A stretch of 64,000 bases of DNA, taken from positions 3,977,001-4,041,000 of the forward strand of contig NZ_CP023777.1 of the NCBI RefSeq assembly GCF_002557795.1. Direction: 5' to 3'. This document shows, piece after piece, positions 1 through 9,300 of the stretch (position 1 is its first letter; each line of letters begins with the position of its first letter). The notes below the pieces were generated by a model that worked only from the letters and a program-made list of their open reading frames with translations, was not told the DNA's origin and ran no database searches. The position numbers and the translations under genes are program-made. This stretch comes from Chitinophaga caeni (lineage in GTDB: Bacteria > Bacteroidota > Bacteroidia > Chitinophagales > Chitinophagaceae).

Positions 1-213
1 GTCAACAGAAATACCGAGTAAAACAGCATCCTGTTTTTCGAAGAATTTCAGCATCTCGTTATACAAAACCATTTGGTCGCTACATACAGGGCTCCAATCC
101 GCAGGGTAAAATGCCAAAATTACATTCTTCCCTTTCAATTCCGATAATTTGATCTTTTGATCCGGCGTTGCATAGAGTGTAAAATCGGGAGCGTGATCAC
201 CTTTCTTCAACAT
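1..213 (-). CDS. Peroxiredoxin (AhpC/TSA family), C-terminus beyond window edge
   Basis: Only the first 71 residues are present; the gene runs off the left edge. The protein begins MLKKGDHAPDFTL and carries FYPADWSPVCSDQ, which fits the peroxiredoxin active-site pattern P-x3-S/T-x2-C with the peroxidatic cysteine at residue 44. The family reduces H2O2 and organic hydroperoxides in the cytosol using thioredoxin-like donors. The usual FTPVC is here WSPVC, a variant seen in AhpC/BCP-like members. A resolving cysteine cannot be judged because the rest is missing. The ATG at 213 directly precedes the conserved N-terminal strand. The neighbour at 308-945 is on the same strand but far enough away (about 90 bases) to be a separate unit. 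Confidence 0.9.
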   Translation of the reverse strand, partial: MLKKGDHAPDFTLYATPDQKIKLSELKGKNVILAFYPADWSPVCSDQMVLYNEMLKFFEKQDAVLLGISVD

Positions 214-306
214 AAATTCGTTTTATTAGAATAACAAGTTGTAACACATCTTGTTCTTTGATCTTAAGAATTTTATAATAGCTGCCAATCACAGCTTTGA
301 AAAGAA

Positions 307-945
307 TTACTTTTGCTGCGGTTGACGAACTATAGGTAAAGAAATATTATATCTTACGGATAACATTCTAATTGTTACAATAATCACGATGCAAAGCACT
401 TCCGATATATGCGTCAGTATCCCCATCTTCCTGGCGAAAAAGTACAAGCTACCGCCGATAATACATGCCAAAGCATAAATCTCTTTACGGAATAATAAGG
501 GTTTATCACCCGATAAAACATCCCGGATCACACCGCCGAAGGTGCCGGTTAATGTGCCGAGGGTGATGCAGATCATCTCGTTAAATTCTTTCTCAATTCC
601 CCTGTTAATCCCTATAATCGTGAAGATCGCTAAACCTATCGCGTCAAAAAAAGTTAACCAACGCTGTACCTTACTGACAAGTGAAAAAAAGACGGTACTC
701 GTAGCCGTAGCAATAAAAATCGTATAAATCACCCTGTTATCATTGAGCCAAGCAACCGGGGAGATACCCAGTAACAGGTCCCTAATCGTGCCGCCACCGA
801 TCGCCGTAACAAATGCCAGGACCAAGATCCCGAACAAATCGTATTCCTTTTCAATTGCTTTCATTACACCCGAAACTGCGAAAGCAAATGTTCCAACCAG
901 GTTCAATAATTCGAATATCCCCCTGGAAGTGATACTATGATCCAT
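307..945 (-). CDS. TRIC-like (UPF0126) inner-membrane cation channel family protein
   Basis: A 212-residue integral membrane protein with about seven hydrophobic segments, built of two homologous halves. Each half carries the family signature: GGGTIRD at residues 50-56 and GGVIRD at 137-142. These glycine-rich kinks are characteristic of the UPF0126/TRIC family, whose prokaryotic members form trimeric cation channels; the ion carried here cannot be read from sequence. Length is normal for the family (about 200-215). There is no partner gene: the upstream gene at 1021 is divergent, so it is probably monocistronic. No clear TAnnTTTG box was found before the start. Confidence 0.88.
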   Translation of the reverse strand: MDHSITSRGIFELLNLVGTFAFAVSGVMKAIEKEYDLFGILVLAFVTAIGGGTIRDLLLGISPVAWLNDNRVIYTIFIATATSTVFFSLVSKVQRWLTFFDAIGLAIFTIIGINRGIEKEFNEMICITLGTLTGTFGGVIRDVLSGDKPLLFRKEIYALACIIGGSLYFFARKMGILTHISEVLCIVIIVTIRMLSVRYNISLPIVRQPQQK

Positions 946-1020
946 GCAAAAGTTTTCATTATAACAATAAAAGCAATTAAGGGTTGGCAGAAATAAGTAA
1001 CTTGCAGTATCAATTTAATT

Positions 1021-1404
1021 ATGAAAGACTATAAGCAATATTTTACGGTAAGCGCCAGCCCGGAGGAAGTTTACATGGCGTTAACCAACCCGTTCACGAT
1101 CGAATTATGGTCCGGCGAGAAAGCGATTATGAGCACCGAACCCGGTTCAGAATTTTCATTGTGGGAAGATAGTATTACCGGGATCAACCTAGATTTTGAA
1201 GAAAACAAACTCCTAAGGCAAGCCTGGGACTTTGGGGGGCAAGAGCCTGCATCCATAGTAACGATCAAGTTACATACCGATAAAAAAGGAACGTCGTTGG
1301 AATTGGTTCATATCAATATCCCCGATGAGGATTATGACCAGATCGTTTACGGTTGGAAGCATTATTACATCGGCTCCATTATAGAGTTTTTCAAAGAAGA
1401 TTAA
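1021..1404 (+). CDS. SRPBCC / AHSA1-like domain protein
   Basis: A 127-residue single-domain protein of the START/SRPBCC fold, in the branch related to activator of Hsp90 ATPase homologue 1. Supporting features are the N-terminal strand running into SASPEEVYMALTNP, the centre ELWSGEKA, a strand ending WDFGG, and the C-terminal helix around YGWKHYYIGSIIEFF. Members bind hydrophobic ligands or act as small cytosolic chaperone-like proteins; the ligand is not predictable. It is divergent from the TRIC-like gene, with 75 bases between the start codons. The ATG at 1021 immediately precedes the conserved first strand. No catalytic residues are visible. Confidence 0.8.
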   Translation: MKDYKQYFTVSASPEEVYMALTNPFTIELWSGEKAIMSTEPGSEFSLWEDSITGINLDFEENKLLRQAWDFGGQEPASIVTIKLHTDKKGTSLELVHINIPDEDYDQIVYGWKHYYIGSIIEFFKED

Positions 1405-1505
1405 GAAGGCAGCGCTATAAGTGATCGCGCAAACACCTATTCTCACGATAATTTTATCAATTTTCTAACACTATTTAACCGATTTCATGGGTAGGAATGA
1501 ATAAA

Positions 1506-1536
1506 TTTGGAGATATTAAATTTACCGCTATATTTG
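1506..1536 (+). promoter_or_regulatory. Bacteroidota-type promoter for the yceI operon
   Basis: TTTG at 1506-1509 is followed by exactly 19 bases and TATATTTG at 1529-1536, matching the Bacteroidota primary-sigma consensus (-33 TTTG, -7 TAnnTTTG). The start point would be near 1543, about 100 bases before the ATG at 1641. This placement supports the ATG over the longer in-frame TTG start at 1569. Confidence 0.75.
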
Positions 1537-1640
1537 CACTGTAATTTATTTTATTACAGTATTAAAACTTGAAAATTCTTATTACAGGGCATTATCAAAC
1601 CTGGACGCGAATTAATTCATCCAAAAAATTCAACTACAAC

Positions 1641-2210
1641 ATGAAACGTACCATCATCCTGGCAAGTTTATTCTTGTCTTTCTCCGCGGTTAGCTTTGCA
1701 CAATCTTGGAAACTCGATAAAGCACATAGCCGTTTCGGTTTTACGGCTATTCACAATAGCATTAACGAGTTCCATGGCAATTTTAAAAATTACGATATCA
1801 AGTTAATGGCTCCCACGGAAGATTTTTCCGGCGCGAGCGTTGAACTGACTGCCAATACTGCTAGTATCAACACGGATAACGAGCGCCGCGACGGGCATTT
1901 GCAATCCCCCGATTTCTTTGATGCTACCGCGAATCCGACCATTACATTCAAGAGCTCTTCCTTTGAAAAGGTGGCTGATAAGAAATATAAAATCACCGGC
2001 GATTTAACCTTCCACGGTGTTACTAAAACCGTAACTTTGGACGGGACATTGAATGGCATTATCACGACCCCGCAAAACAAGAAAGTAGCCGGTTTTACCG
2101 TAACGGGTAAAATCAAACGCTCCGATTACAACTTTGCCAGCGGCATGCCCGTGGCCATGTTGAGCGACGAGATCGAGATTAAAGCGAACAGTGAATTTGT
2201 TAAAGAATAG
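1641..2210 (+). CDS. Exported YceI family protein (first of pair)
   Basis: A 189-residue YceI-like lipocalin-fold protein. It begins with a clear signal peptide (MKRTIILASLFLSFSAVSFA, cleaved before Q), then W-x-LDKAHSRFGF, the usual opening strand. NDERRDGHLQSPDFFDA and GDLTFHGVTKTV are the two conserved YceI stretches. The family forms a periplasmic beta-barrel binding polyisoprenoid or other long lipids. The start is set at 1641 because the 24 codons upstream, from a TTG at 1569, are hydrophilic and would bury the signal peptide. It is five bases from a second YceI gene, so the two are almost certainly co-transcribed from the promoter at 1506-1536. Confidence 0.9.
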   Translation: MKRTIILASLFLSFSAVSFAQSWKLDKAHSRFGFTAIHNSINEFHGNFKNYDIKLMAPTEDFSGASVELTANTASINTDNERRDGHLQSPDFFDATANPTITFKSSSFEKVADKKYKITGDLTFHGVTKTVTLDGTLNGIITTPQNKKVAGFTVTGKIKRSDYNFASGMPVAMLSDEIEIKANSEFVKE

Positions 2211-2215
2211 TTGGT

Positions 2216-2734
2216 ATGAAGAAATTATCTTTTATCTTAGCAATACTACTCCTATCGGGCGTAATGTTTGCTTATACCTTTACAACAGAATGGAAGATCG
2301 CCCCGAAGTATAGCATCGCGTTCGATGGCGGTGAAGTAAGCGGGATATTCCGCACATTTAGCGGGAAGATATTTTTTGATGGGAACGACTTAGCGGGATC
2401 CAGGTTCGATGTAACAATAGATGTTAATTCTATTAATACCGGCAACGGTTTGCAAAACAGGCATGCCAAGGAAGATGACTGGTTTGATGCGGCAAAGTTT
2501 CCTGCTATAACGTTCGTTTCAAAGAAAATTGCTAAAACGGGTAATACTTTCCAAGTGACGGGTGATTTGACGATGCACGGGATAAAAAAAGAAATCAGTT
2601 TTCCATTTAGCTTCCAAGGACAGAAGTTTAGCGGCAAGTTTTCAGTAAATAGGAATGATTTCAAAATCGGCAAACCGGGTGGTGAGGTTGATGATGTGAT
2701 TAGTATTACGGTAAATGTGCCCGTGGTGAAGTAG
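2216..2734 (+). CDS. Exported YceI family protein (second of pair)
   Basis: A 172-residue paralogue of the preceding gene, with an N-terminal signal segment (MKKLSFILAILLLSGVMFAY) and YceI hallmarks: NRHAKEDDWFDAAKFPAITF and GDLTMHGIKKEI, which align with the matching stretches of the upstream protein. The two are clearly divergent in sequence, so the duplication is not recent. As a periplasmic lipocalin-like barrel it probably binds an isoprenoid or lipid ligand. It lies five bases after the first gene and 23 bases before a small membrane protein, an arrangement that suggests a lipid- or quinone-related envelope function for the trio; this last point is inference. Confidence 0.88.
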   Translation: MKKLSFILAILLLSGVMFAYTFTTEWKIAPKYSIAFDGGEVSGIFRTFSGKIFFDGNDLAGSRFDVTIDVNSINTGNGLQNRHAKEDDWFDAAKFPAITFVSKKIAKTGNTFQVTGDLTMHGIKKEISFPFSFQGQKFSGKFSVNRNDFKIGKPGGEVDDVISITVNVPVVK

Positions 2735-2757
2735 TCCAACCACAATTGAAATAAATT

Positions 2758-3171
2758 ATGTTTAAAAGATCTTTATTACTGGGAATCGTTTCTGGAATAT
2801 TGGCTGGCGTAGCCTCGGTTGTATATGCGAAAGTGTATAACGATGCGATCGGTACTGATTTTTCCGCGGTAATTACCCCGTTAAAAATCATGTTAGCCTG
2901 CATAGCGGCAGGGCTCTTAGCCGGTTTAATACATTACGGGTTGATGAAAGCTATCCAGCACCGCGCTACCCTGGTATTCAACTTACTGTTTACAGTTGCG
3001 AGTTTTGCGACCATCGTGTTGCCGTTTGCCAAGAAACTTCCGCTCGATATCGAGTTTCCCGAATTATTTCCCGGTTTGGTAGTGCCCATGCACTTCTTCC
3101 CGGTATTGGGCTGGTTAACTTTATACCCGCTATTCTTCAGGAGCGAATTGATCCACAAGCACAAGATTTAA
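2758..3171 (+). CDS. Small four-helix membrane protein of unknown function
   Basis: A 137-residue protein with four predicted transmembrane helices: residues about 5-24, 41-61, 71-90 and 108-126. I do not recognise a family. The first helix (SLLLGIVSGILAGVASVVYA) resembles a signal anchor. Charged residues are few and concentrated in loops and at the C-terminus (RSELIHKHK). It is the third gene of the yceI operon, 23 bases downstream of the second YceI gene, and is followed by a strong terminator. Association with two YceI proteins suggests a membrane partner for lipid-binding periplasmic proteins, but nothing in the sequence proves this. Confidence 0.72.
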   Translation: MFKRSLLLGIVSGILAGVASVVYAKVYNDAIGTDFSAVITPLKIMLACIAAGLLAGLIHYGLMKAIQHRATLVFNLLFTVASFATIVLPFAKKLPLDIEFPELFPGLVVPMHFFPVLGWLTLYPLFFRSELIHKHKI

Positions 3172-3192
3172 TCCGTTTTGCAAGGATATTTT

Positions 3193-3234
3193 AAAGAAGA
3201 AGGGCATGCGAGATGTTGCATGCCCTTCTTCTTT
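3193..3234. terminator. Strong bidirectional terminator
   Basis: 17-bp perfect arms at 3193-3209 and 3218-3234 around an 8-base loop (GC-rich GGGCATGC core, A-rich and T-rich outer ends). It sits between the yceI operon and the convergent DUF4198 gene, so it can serve both. Confidence 0.9.
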
Positions 3235-3259
3235 ATTACTGATTGCTAGCCGATAGAAC

Positions 3260-3967
3260 TTATTTGATTACTTCGTACCGGATGGTTGCATTTCTCCATA
3301 CATTTTCATAATCCTTGCCGTTTATCTGCCCGGATTCAGCTCTCATGTTTGTTAATTCAAACAAGTAATAGCCGGGCCAAAGCGGGATAAAGTTAGCGGA
3401 ACCATCTTTCCCGGCTTTGATGGTCTTATTCCAACCGCTGGGAGAAAACACCGCTATATGGCTTTCAGCGGCAGCTTTACCATCAACCGTAGCATTCATA
3501 TGAAACGGCTCCTGTATTTTTTTAACGCCGGTCGGCATACTTAGTGCTAATACATTGCCGGTATTGGCAGGTTCGGTATTTGTTCCGCCCACTTGTACCA
3601 AAGCATAAGCATTAAACTGATATAAAGTTGTACCGCCGAGATCTTTTGCATCATGGGAAATCATCAAGGTATAATTTCCATCTTTGCCAGGTGTAAATTC
3701 TGATGTACAATACTTCGCCCCAATTTTTACCGGTAATTCCGTTTTTTGCCCGCCGGGATGCAAGACGAATAATTTAAACTCTTTAACATCGGAATACCAA
3801 TCCTTCACCATTTCAGGCTTCCCTTCTGCCGGTTCACCGTAAAAAATCTTGATATTTTGTTTAACCCCGGCTTTACCCTTGGCCGCGGTCTCTATCCATA
3901 ACATATGGGCAAATGCTCCCATGGAAAGGAACAGGCAGCTAACTAATAATAACAACTTAGCTTTCAT
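3260..3967 (-). CDS. DUF4198 domain-containing exported protein
   Basis: A 235-residue secreted protein. The signal peptide (LLLLVSCLFLSMGAFA) is followed by HMLWIETAAKGKAG, the typical DUF4198 opening in which a His at the mature N-terminus may take part in metal binding. The rest looks like two beta-sandwich modules, including YNFNAYALV-like and PLWPGYYLFELTN stretches. Some DUF4198 proteins occur with nickel or cobalt uptake genes, where a periplasmic metal-delivery role has been suggested; no transporter lies next to this copy, so function stays open. The gene is convergent with the yceI operon and followed by the terminator at 3193-3234. Confidence 0.8.
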   Translation of the reverse strand: MKAKLLLLVSCLFLSMGAFAHMLWIETAAKGKAGVKQNIKIFYGEPAEGKPEMVKDWYSDVKEFKLFVLHPGGQKTELPVKIGAKYCTSEFTPGKDGNYTLMISHDAKDLGGTTLYQFNAYALVQVGGTNTEPANTGNVLALSMPTGVKKIQEPFHMNATVDGKAAAESHIAVFSPSGWNKTIKAGKDGSANFIPLWPGYYLFELTNMRAESGQINGKDYENVWRNATIRYEVIK

Positions 3968-4187
3968 GCTTACAATTTTGAATTTTAATAAAAGGAGACA
4001 CGAAATTAATGGAGCTTTAGTGAAATCATTTACGAATTCGGGAAAAGCTTTTGTCTATACTGGAAATCCCACTCAAAAGTTAAAGTACAGCTTTTCATAA
4101 TCATCCGGGCGCTCGGGAATGAAGAAAAAAGCCGCTACCCGGCCAGGCAGAAAAATTTTACCAGGATATTAATAATAAAAAATCATT

Positions 4188-4513
4188 GTTGCCCGACTAA
4201 AATTGATTCAAGTTTTGCTGTATTCCTTGCCAGTTATGGAATTCCAGCTAAGGATGATATGTTCTACATACGGGGTAGCTCCCCCCAAGAAAACAAGAAT
4301 GCTCCGCACTGTTGATAACGAACGAAGGCTGGTGATACAGTAGTACAAAAGCTCCATCGGGCGATCAAATTGGTGGCCGTGATGGCCAATTTGTGCCCTT
4401 TTTTGGTGCTTTTTTGGGTAACCAAAAAAGTACAAGAAACGGGCAGATGGGCATTGAGTCGAACCTTTAACGGAGACCGTTGTTCTTCCACATTGAAAAT
4501 TTAGTCGGACAAC
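4188..4513 (-). repeat. MITE-like interspersed element, copy 1 (inverted relative to copies 2 and 3)
   Basis: A 326-base element with terminal inverted repeats: GTTGCCCGACTAAA at the left and the complement of GTTGTCCGACTAAA at the right (13 of 14 match). It is bounded by a perfect 17-bp direct repeat AATAATAAAAAATCATT (4171-4187 and 4514-4530). Read on the minus strand it aligns along its core with 27567-27865 and 43954-44256, including two conserved stem-loops (GTACTTTTTTG pairing with CCAAAAAAG; CAAATTGGC pairing with GCCACCAATTTG). No convincing ORF is present. The rest of the 3968-4698 gap shows nothing else beyond the sigma-gene promoter. Confidence 0.8.
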
Positions 4514-4672
4514 AATAATAAAAAATCATTAATTTGCTCCAGCTATAAGGTCAAATTAGGATAGAATTAGATCAACAGTTGGTTCCACGATGATTACCGT
4601 TCCACGCAAGAATAGTATGTGAACTTTATATTAATTCTTATCAGCCAGGATTCATCCATTTACTATCAATTG

Positions 4673-4680
4673 TACATTTG
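4673..4680 (+). promoter_or_regulatory. -7 promoter element for the sigma factor gene
   Basis: TACATTTG matches the TAnnTTTG consensus and ends 18 bases before the ATG at 4699. A good -33 TTTG is not evident. Because the longer reading frame would start at a TTG inside this box (4678), the box argues for the ATG start. Confidence 0.5.
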
Positions 4681-4698
4681 CCGCCAATTTTGGACAAC

Positions 4699-5286
4699 AT
4701 GGATGTGAATATAAACTTGGAGATCAATAAAGATTCCTTCAAACAGCTGTACGACGAATATTTTACGTTGTGCTGCCGTTATGCATATTCATTCCTAAAC
4801 GATTATGAAGCCGCCAGGGATGCCGCATCCGAAGTATTTTGCCAAATATGGAAGCATAGGGCCAACATTAAAATCAATACCAGTATCAAGAACTATCTCC
4901 TGGTAGCTTGCCGCCGCCAATGTCAAAAACAATCTAAAAAAACGGATCGTCAAGATGTATTAAACCAGCATTTTTCGGGTCAACAAACCGCTAGTTTACA
5001 CCCCCATGAAGCATTAGCTAATAAAGAAGCTACCGAGAAATTCCATCAATTATTACAACAGCTGGACCCGGTTAAACAGGAAATCATCGATTTAAGGTTG
5101 CTTGGTTTAACTTATAAAGAAATTGCTGAAATTCTACATATGACCGTCAGGAAGGTGGAATACCATATGAACTCGGCCATTAAATCTTTGCAGGAGGAAG
5201 CCCTGAACTTAAAAAATTCGCACCAGGAAATCTACCTGGTTATCAGTAGTTTATTGTTATTGATGCACTCCCCTGTTTTCCAATAA
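4699..5286 (+). CDS. ECF-type RNA polymerase sigma-70 factor
   Basis: A 195-residue ECF sigma factor of the Bacteroidota type. Region 2 spans about residues 13-78 (FKQLYDEYFTLCCRYAYSFL; AASEVFCQIW), region 4 about 112-168 with the helix-turn-helix LTYKEIAEILHMTVRKVEYH at 137-156. The C-terminal hydrophobic tail (LVISSLLLLM) is common in these factors. ATG at 4699 is preferred over the in-frame TTG at 4678, which lies in the -7 box. The gene precedes a FecR anti-sigma gene by 34 bases and an STN-bearing SusC, the classic trans-envelope signalling set: the sigma factor is held by FecR until the outer-membrane receptor binds its substrate. Confidence 0.93.
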   Translation: MDVNINLEINKDSFKQLYDEYFTLCCRYAYSFLNDYEAARDAASEVFCQIWKHRANIKINTSIKNYLLVACRRQCQKQSKKTDRQDVLNQHFSGQQTASLHPHEALANKEATEKFHQLLQQLDPVKQEIIDLRLLGLTYKEIAEILHMTVRKVEYHMNSAIKSLQEEALNLKNSHQEIYLVISSLLLLMHSPVFQ

Positions 5287-5320
5287 ACACTATTTTTAAA
5301 AAAATTCCCCTCCCAGGCGT

Positions 5321-6319
5321 GTGTTTTTGCGGTCACACACCTCTTATATATTAAAACCGCTCCCATTGAACGCCAATATTTTATTCAAACACATTAACGG
5401 GGAATGTTCCGCAGAGGAAAAAATCATCGTCGCCGCATGGTTAGATGCCTCCCCCCGCAACCGTGAGATTTATGCCACTTTACGTGCCCGCAAGCAAGCG
5501 CTTGAATTTAAGCCCGTGCATGATTGGGAAAAGATGGAACGGATGATGCAAGCGGATTCAGAAATGGCGATCCCGGTCAAGCAGCCTTCCCGCTGGTACA
5601 AGTATGCTGCTATCGCTGCCTCATTCCTCGGCATCGCGGCAACGGGTTACTTTGCCTTGAAAGAATTAAATAAACCGCACTTACCGTCTTTCGTCACCGT
5701 TTTCACGGATCACAGCAGCAAGAAAACCTTGCACTTGCCGGATGGAAGTACTGTTTGGTTGCAGTACAATACGGTCATCCGCTACGATAGTTCATCGGGC
5801 CAATCCGAAAGGAAGGTTTTCTTGGAAGGGGAAGCGTTCTTCGACGTAGTAAAAACATCCGGCGCTGCCTTCTCGGTTCATACCAATGGTATGGACATCA
5901 GGGTGTTGGGAACTTCTTTCAACGTGAAAAGTAGGCCGGGACAAACACAAGAAGTATCGGTAGCTACCGGTAAAATCCAGGTACAAACACCGGCTACGCA
6001 AATGCATTTATTACCGCAACAACGCGCTAAGGTAAACGGCAACCAAGTTAATGTAGACACCCTCTCTATCGAGGTTATCACCGCGAAAAGAGACAACAAG
6101 CTCATCTTCCAAAATGCATCCATGGCTACCATCGCCAAGCAAATCGGGGATTGGTATAATATGAAAGTCGAAATACGCGGAAGTGGTCACGAACCTACGG
6201 CATTTACAGGTACAATTTCCGATGATGGGTTGAAGAACGTGTTAGACGGTTTGGGATACCTCGCAGGATTTAATTACGAAATAAAAGATAGCACCATTTA
6301 TATCCAACCAAAACACTAA
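5321..6319 (+). CDS. FecR family anti-sigma factor
   Basis: A cytoplasmic N-terminal anti-sigma segment (NGECSAEEKIIVAAWLDAS) leads to one transmembrane helix at residues about 95-113, then a periplasmic FecR domain (about 124-225, with LPDGSTVWLQYNT and FLEGEAFFDV) and a C-terminal DUF4974 STN-like domain (about 255-330). The protein sequesters the upstream ECF factor and receives the signal from the receptor's STN domain. No ATG lies near the 5' end: GTG at 5321 gives 332 residues, TTG at 5366 gives 317 and starts just before the conserved N-terminus, so the start is uncertain. It is 25 bases upstream of the SusC gene. Confidence 0.92.
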   Translation: MFLRSHTSYILKPLPLNANILFKHINGECSAEEKIIVAAWLDASPRNREIYATLRARKQALEFKPVHDWEKMERMMQADSEMAIPVKQPSRWYKYAAIAASFLGIAATGYFALKELNKPHLPSFVTVFTDHSSKKTLHLPDGSTVWLQYNTVIRYDSSSGQSERKVFLEGEAFFDVVKTSGAAFSVHTNGMDIRVLGTSFNVKSRPGQTQEVSVATGKIQVQTPATQMHLLPQQRAKVNGNQVNVDTLSIEVITAKRDNKLIFQNASMATIAKQIGDWYNMKVEIRGSGHEPTAFTGTISDDGLKNVLDGLGYLAGFNYEIKDSTIYIQPKH

Positions 6320-6344
6320 TTCTACTTATTTAACACTGATACAA

Positions 6345-9300
6345 ATGAAAAAACTCGTTAGTGGAATTTGTAGCTTGTTACTGGCCGCAACAGTAACGGC
6401 ACAATCGAACTCCCCTATTACCACGTTCAGTAAGAAAGATCTTACGCTCAAAGAGGTCGTGGAAAGTTTACAACGCAAGGAAAAATTATCCGTCATGTAT
6501 GACAACGCGGTAAATTCCAACGCGCTGGTACACCTTCCTTCCACGAAGCTCTCCCTCGATCAACTCGTCAAAATCTTAGGCCAACAAACCGGCCTAGATG
6601 TAAAATTGATCAACAATAATATTTATATCAAGAATAAACCTGCCAATAACGCATCGGTACAACAAGAAAAAATAACCGTGAAAGGTACGGTTTTGTCGAA
6701 AGACGATAACAGTCCGATCCCCGGCGCCACGATAGCTGTAAACGGCAAGGTATCCGCGGTTTCAGGCCAAGATGGATCTTTTGCACTCGATGTTCCGAAA
6801 GGCGCTACCCTCGAATTTAAATCGATCGGTTTAAGCCCGGTAAAATATGTTGCCAATGCCGGGGCAAACAATATTAAAATAGAAATGTCTACCAATGTCA
6901 CGCAATTAAACAGCGTGGTGGTTACGGCCCTCGGTATTAAACGGGAAGAAAAGGCGCTAGGCTACGCAGTTACAAAGATGGACAATGAAGATTTTACAAA
7001 TGCCATCAGTAACAACTGGACAAATAACCTTAGTGGTAAGGTGGCCGGTGTTAATATTCTCAAATCAAACGGTGGCCCCGGTGGTTCTAACAAGATTATA
7101 TTACGGGGTGAGAATACCTTCGATATGAATAACGAGGCGCTCATCGTAATTGATGGTGTAATTACCAGCGCCAGTAGCGGCCGTATGACCGGTACCGGCA
7201 GTGGCTCTTACCTCGATGGCGACTCCCCTACCGATTTCGGAACGAGCCTTAATGATATTAACCCGGAAGATATTGAAAATGTTACGGTGTTGAAGGGTCC
7301 CGGTGCCAGTGCATTGTACGGTTCGCGCGGTGCGAATGGAGCGATCATTATCACCACCAAATCGGGTAGCTCCATTCAAAAAGGATTAGGCGTTTCATTT
7401 AACTCCAACTCTTCTTTCGAGTCTATCTCCCGTTGGCCGGATTACCAATATGAATACGGGCAGGGAGCAGCGGGTCAAGATAGTTGGTACTCTTACCTTA
7501 CTACCGCTGACGGTTCCAGTACGAAAAGTACGAGTTCCTCATGGGGACCGAAATTCGATGGTCAGAGTTATTTCCAATACGATCCGCAAACCCGTACCAC
7601 GGGCGCAGAAAGAACTCCCTGGGTACCCTATACAAACAACCGTAAAGATTTCTTCGAGACGGGGAAAAATTTTACCAATGCACTTTCTATCGAGGGTGGC
7701 AATAAAAATACGAATGCCCGCTTATCATTTACCAACTTAAACAATACCTGGATCGTACCTAATACCGGTTATACCAGGAACACGATCGCCATCTCGCTAA
7801 ACCACAAGGTGACCGAGAAGTTGAAGATTTCTACCAAAGTTAATTATACGAACAAGAAAGCAGACAATTTGCCGTCAACAGGGTACAACAACCAAACCAT
7901 CATGTACTTTATCCGCGGTTTAGTTCCTAATGCGAATATCGACTGGTTCAGGGATTACTGGGTACCCGGTAAAGAACAATTAGAACAAACAAGACCTTTC
8001 AGTAGCTTGCTAGACAACCCGTTTTTACAAGTCTACGAAATGTTGAACACGATGAACCGTCACAGTATCGTGGGAAATGTGTCTGCAAACTATGACTTTA
8101 CAAAAAACTTAAGCCTGACAGTACGCTCCAGCTTAGACTACTCTTACGATGCCAGGTCACAACGCAGGCCTAAAGGCACACAGAAGTTTGTAGACGGTAT
8201 GTACCGCACGCAGAATATTTTTAACCAGGAAACTAATATGGATTTCATGTTGCGTTATTCCAAGAGCCTGGTTAAAAATGTAAAGGCTGACATCTCCTTC
8301 GGGGGAAGCCGCATGCACAACAAGTACAATAAGGACGAGGTACGTGCCGAAAAATTACGGGTGCCGGGCGAATATAATTTTGCCAATAGCAAGATCAACC
8401 TAGAAACCCGTCCATACCATAGCGAATACGCGGTAAATAGCTTGTACGGCTTGATTGCCTTGAGCTATAAGGATTTCCTGTATTTCGATGCGACTTTACG
8501 GAATGACTGGACAAGTACCTTGGCCGTTCCTGCCGACTTAAGCCGCACCTCATATTTCTACGATTCCTACAACGTATCCACGATCCTCTCGGAATTATTT
8601 GAATTACCGAGAAACATCAATTACCTGAAGTTAAGGGGATCGATCGCAACCGTAGGTAGCGGGGGAACAACCCCTTACTTGACCATGTTCGGCTATGTTC
8701 CTCAAACCAATTACAATTCCGGCCTATCCAACCCGACTTACATCGCGAACGAAGACTTGGAGCCATCTAAGACGGTGAGTTATGAAGTAGGTACGGAGAT
8801 GAAGTTGTTCGGAAGATTTAACCTTGATGTTGCAGTCTACCAAAACAACTCCAAGAACCAGATTATCAGGGCGCCGATTGATCCCTCTTCCGGTTTCAGG
8901 GGATCGGTACTGAATGCCGGGGAGATCCGCAACAGGGGCATTGAAATAGCAGCAAGCTACAACGTGTTGAAAAATAAAAAAGGTTTAAACTGGACAACAA
9001 ACATTACTTACTCCACTAACAAGGGAAAGATCTTGACACTTGCTAAAGGACTGGACACTTACATATTGGGCACGGGGCCAGCTAACCGGGGCCAGATCAC
9101 CGCTATTCCCGGCGGATACATGGGCGACCTTTACGGTTTAGGTTACGAAAGAGCGCCGGATGGCCAGATCATTTATAATGATTTAGGCTACCCGATCCTC
9201 GGTCAAAGTGTGAAATACCTTGGTAATACGAATCCTGATTACAGGTTCGGTTGGGGCAATGAGTTTAAATGGAAGCAATTCCGCTTCAACTTCTTGTTCG

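Noticed and set aside
1569..1640. Longer TTG start for the first YceI protein
   Set aside because: It would add 24 hydrophilic residues before an otherwise perfect signal peptide.
2272..2745. Minus-strand ORF of 157 codons opposite the second YceI gene
   Set aside because: Shadow of a recognised gene.
4208..4491. Two overlapping minus-strand ORFs of 75 codons inside repeat copy 1
   Set aside because: They read the repeat in two frames; the matching frames in copies 2 and 3 are broken or shifted, so they are by-products of the element.
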